A stretch of 64,000 bases of DNA from Saxidomus purpurata (taxonomy: Eukaryota > Mollusca > Bivalvia > Venerida > Veneridae): assembly GCA_022818135.1 (NCBI GenBank), contig JAFMSR010000002.1, positions 25,836,268 through 25,900,267 on the forward strand. Direction: 5' to 3'. Shown one piece after another: positions 61,911-64,000 of the stretch; the stretch's first letter is position 1; each line of letters opens with the position of its first letter. Position numbers and translations under genes: made by a program. The notes under the pieces were generated by a model that ran no database searches, was not told the origin of the DNA, and worked only from the letters and a program-made list of their open reading frames with translations.

Positions 61911-62696
61911 TATGGCAAGCCAATTTACTATTTAATCAAAAAAGAGATATCTCCTAAAATAGATTAGATATCTCTTAAATTCAGAGATATCTCTGCAAAT
62001 AAGAAGATATCTTTCTTTTAATATATATCTCTTTAAAATAGAAAGATATCTATGTAACTTTGAGAGATATCTCTTAAATGATGTTAAACAGATATCTGTG
62101 TTAATAAAAGAGATATCTCTTAAAGTTCAGGAGGTATCTTTCTGCGATACTAGGATATCTCTCAGCGTGAAAGAGATATATCTATTGAAATCAGAGAGAT
62201 ATCTCTTTTACTATTTAATCAAAAATGATAAATCTCTCTATTTTCATAGAGATATCACCTAGAATATGGGGAGATATCTTTTTATTAAGAGATATCTCTG
62301 TAAATGAAGAGATATCTTTCTTTTAATACAGATATCTCTCGTGTCTTGAAAGACATCTCCCAATACTTAAGAGATATATCTCTACCGTACAGAGATACCT
62401 CACCTACATCAGAAAATATCTGTGAAAAGAGATATCTGTTTGAAACAGACATATATCTCTTAAACTTAGAGCGATATCTCTGTAACTTTGAGAGCTATCT
62501 CTCAAAAGTAGAGAGATATCTATCAAATAATGTTAAATAGATATCTCTATAGATATCTCTTAAAGTGCAGGAGATATTTTTTATCTGATACAGATATCTC
62601 TTAGCGTGAAAGAGATATCTCTATTAAAACAAATGATATCTATTTGAAATTAAAGAGATATCTCTTTTTGGAATAAATAGTAAAATGGCTTGCGAT
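61911..62696. mobile_element. inverted-repeat element built of GATATC palindromes, 21-bp period
   Basis: Terminal inverted repeats of about 35-40 bp (GCAAGCCAATTTACTATTTA at 61915, its inverse ending at 62693) enclose about 30 copies of AGAGATATCTCT or close variants. GATATC words begin at 61946, 61967, 61986, 62006, 62045, 62066, 62091, 62112, 62154, 62198, 62251, 62273, 62291, 62311, 62331, 62431, 62473, 62515, 62540, 62552, 62593, 62614, 62635 and 62657, with degenerate words filling the gaps. An internal copy of the end sequence at 62206-62225 and repeated phrases (GTAACTTTGAGAG, AGCGTGAAAGAGATAT) show it is a dimer of two related halves, the left one shorter by about six units. Confidence 0.9.
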
Positions 62697-63895
62697 ACTC
62701 TCAGCATTTAACAGCTATTGTGATAACCTTACGCCAGAAGAGCGGCTGTCGATTTAAACATCTAATATTCCTAGAAGTTTCTGTCCGCGATTTGCCTTAA
62801 TTGATATTTTGGCGGTTGTTGCGATTTCGGCAAGTTTTGGCAACTATTTTGCACCGCATATTTAAAGCGTTATACAGTATTTAAAAATCATTTCAGTCAT
62901 ATAGAGCGTTACTGATTTAGCTATGTACATGCAATTAATATTTTACGCTTGATCTGCACGAAATTCACAATTTTTAAAAGTATGATGCGCACAACACCAC
63001 AGGGATACGAAGTAGTTCTCGCTGAATTCTGTAAACTTGTACCGAACCAGTAATCTTTTAATTTCTGTATTTTATCAATAATTTGCACTAGTTCAATTGC
63101 AGTAGAGTGTTGTCTTTCTTTTTTAAATGGACGTTAGCAAAAGATATCTTCTTTTTGCAGTGCTGCTTCCTAAAAAATCCAGTTTAGCAGTTTCTCTCAC
63201 CACTCTGTTGATCAGACAGTCATATATTGATAGAAGTCATATTTTTTCCCTTGTAAACAGAACTCCGTTATTTTTTATAAGGATTGTGTAAGTTCGGCTA
63301 CTATGTCCATGATAGGCACTGCAAATGCAAGCATTGAAATCCGTACAATGTTGCGCATATTTTATCGAATATTTTCGCATTATATACGTTGCCTACAGTA
63401 AATCAGTGGTGACCGAGACAAATAGTATCCAGCAGTTGGTGCAAAAGATGACAGATTGCACAATATATTTCATCCTTTGAATGAGCAAAATGATCAGTTT
63501 CGTTCTTGTAACCAGAACATCCATGTCATACATACCAAATTTGTGTTTATAAAGATGGTATCGTATGTAAAGCGAGTCGGGATTTCCTGGCTGTCTTAAT
63601 GATGCACAACAGCTCAAACTAATGATAGAAGCTTATATTTTCATATGCATGTGTCCCAACGGTTGAAAATTCCCGGTCAGACGTGACGTCACGTAAGAGA
63701 GACGAGAGTTTCGCAAGATTAACAGAATAATTCTGAGATACAGAATAATGTTAGATCACTCTAAAAGAAAGATTAAGTCGAATAAGTCGATAATCTCTAT
63801 AGGGCCCAATTCTTGGCATTTCCTTCCGCAGGTAATTTAGCAGCTCATGTATTTAAGTCGCAAACCCCTGTGGTTTTTTGTTATTCATAGCTTTT
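62697..63895. other. intron or spacer, nothing recognised
   Basis: No coding signal that I can support. TGACGTCA with flanking ACG at 63681-63694. Confidence 0.5.
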
Positions 63896-64000
63896 TAGCT
63901 CACCTGAGCACGAAGTGCTCAAAGTTGAGCTATTGTGATCGCCTAGTGTCCGTCGTCTGTCTGTCGTCCGTCTGTCGTCTGTCTGTTTGTCGTCTGTCCG
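63896..64000 (+). repeat. start of a dispersed bivalve-type repeat, cut by window end
   Basis: TAGCTCACCTGAGCACGAAG, then GTGCTCAAAGTTGAGCTATT and a (CGTCTGTC)-rich run. The start holds the palindrome GAGCAC-GAA-GTGCTC. I associate this start with a very common bivalve repeat; that is from memory. Confidence 0.65.

Overview
The window is AT-rich animal genomic DNA with multi-exon genes, long introns and a heavy load of old mobile elements. The best guess is a marine bivalve mollusc. The reasons are a diverged opsin, a large cadherin with tiny exons, tRNA-derived SINEs, and a dispersed repeat starting TAGCTCACCTGAGCAC at the right edge that I associate with bivalve genomes. The species cannot be read from the sequence. 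A run of 500 Ns (7681-8180) marks an assembly gap.

Layout. (1) 1-2250, minus strand: three exons of an opsin, with the 3' end outside the window. The retinal-binding lysine, the disulphide cysteines and the E181-type counterion are all visible. A foldback repeat sits in its second intron. (2) 2251-8452: no recognisable gene, plus the gap. (3) 8453-8973, plus: the 3' terminal exon of a cadherin-family gene whose upstream exons are lost in or beyond the gap. (4) 9-24 kb: a repeat field holding a mariner fossil, two arrays of a 46-bp minisatellite, and a 24-bp minisatellite split in two by nested insertions (two hairpin repeats and a 3.4-kb pogo-like element whose broken transposase ends in a PHD finger). 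(5) 24143-61164, plus: one large cadherin-superfamily gene. I could join 28 exons in consistent phase (3794 coding bases, about 1264 residues) from the signal peptide through a divergent N-terminal region and about ten cadherin repeats. No transmembrane exon is reached, so the gene continues past the window. (6) 61165-64000: its next intron, with an element built from about 30 palindromic GATATC words spaced near 21 bp.

The introns of the large cadherin gene hold two LINE fragments, a 1.26-kb inverted-repeat element with a fossil SGNH-hydrolase-like domain, several foldback repeats carrying CRE-like TGACGTCA words, three satellite-like repeats rich in AGGTCA half-sites, and tRNA-derived SINEs, one of them split by an insert carrying an 83-codon open frame.

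The opsin would act in light sensing at the cell membrane and the cadherins in cell adhesion or recognition. Nothing in the sequence links them functionally. The items most worth a second look are the 21-bp-periodic palindrome element, the hairpin-headed foldback repeats, and the SGNH-bearing inverted-repeat element.
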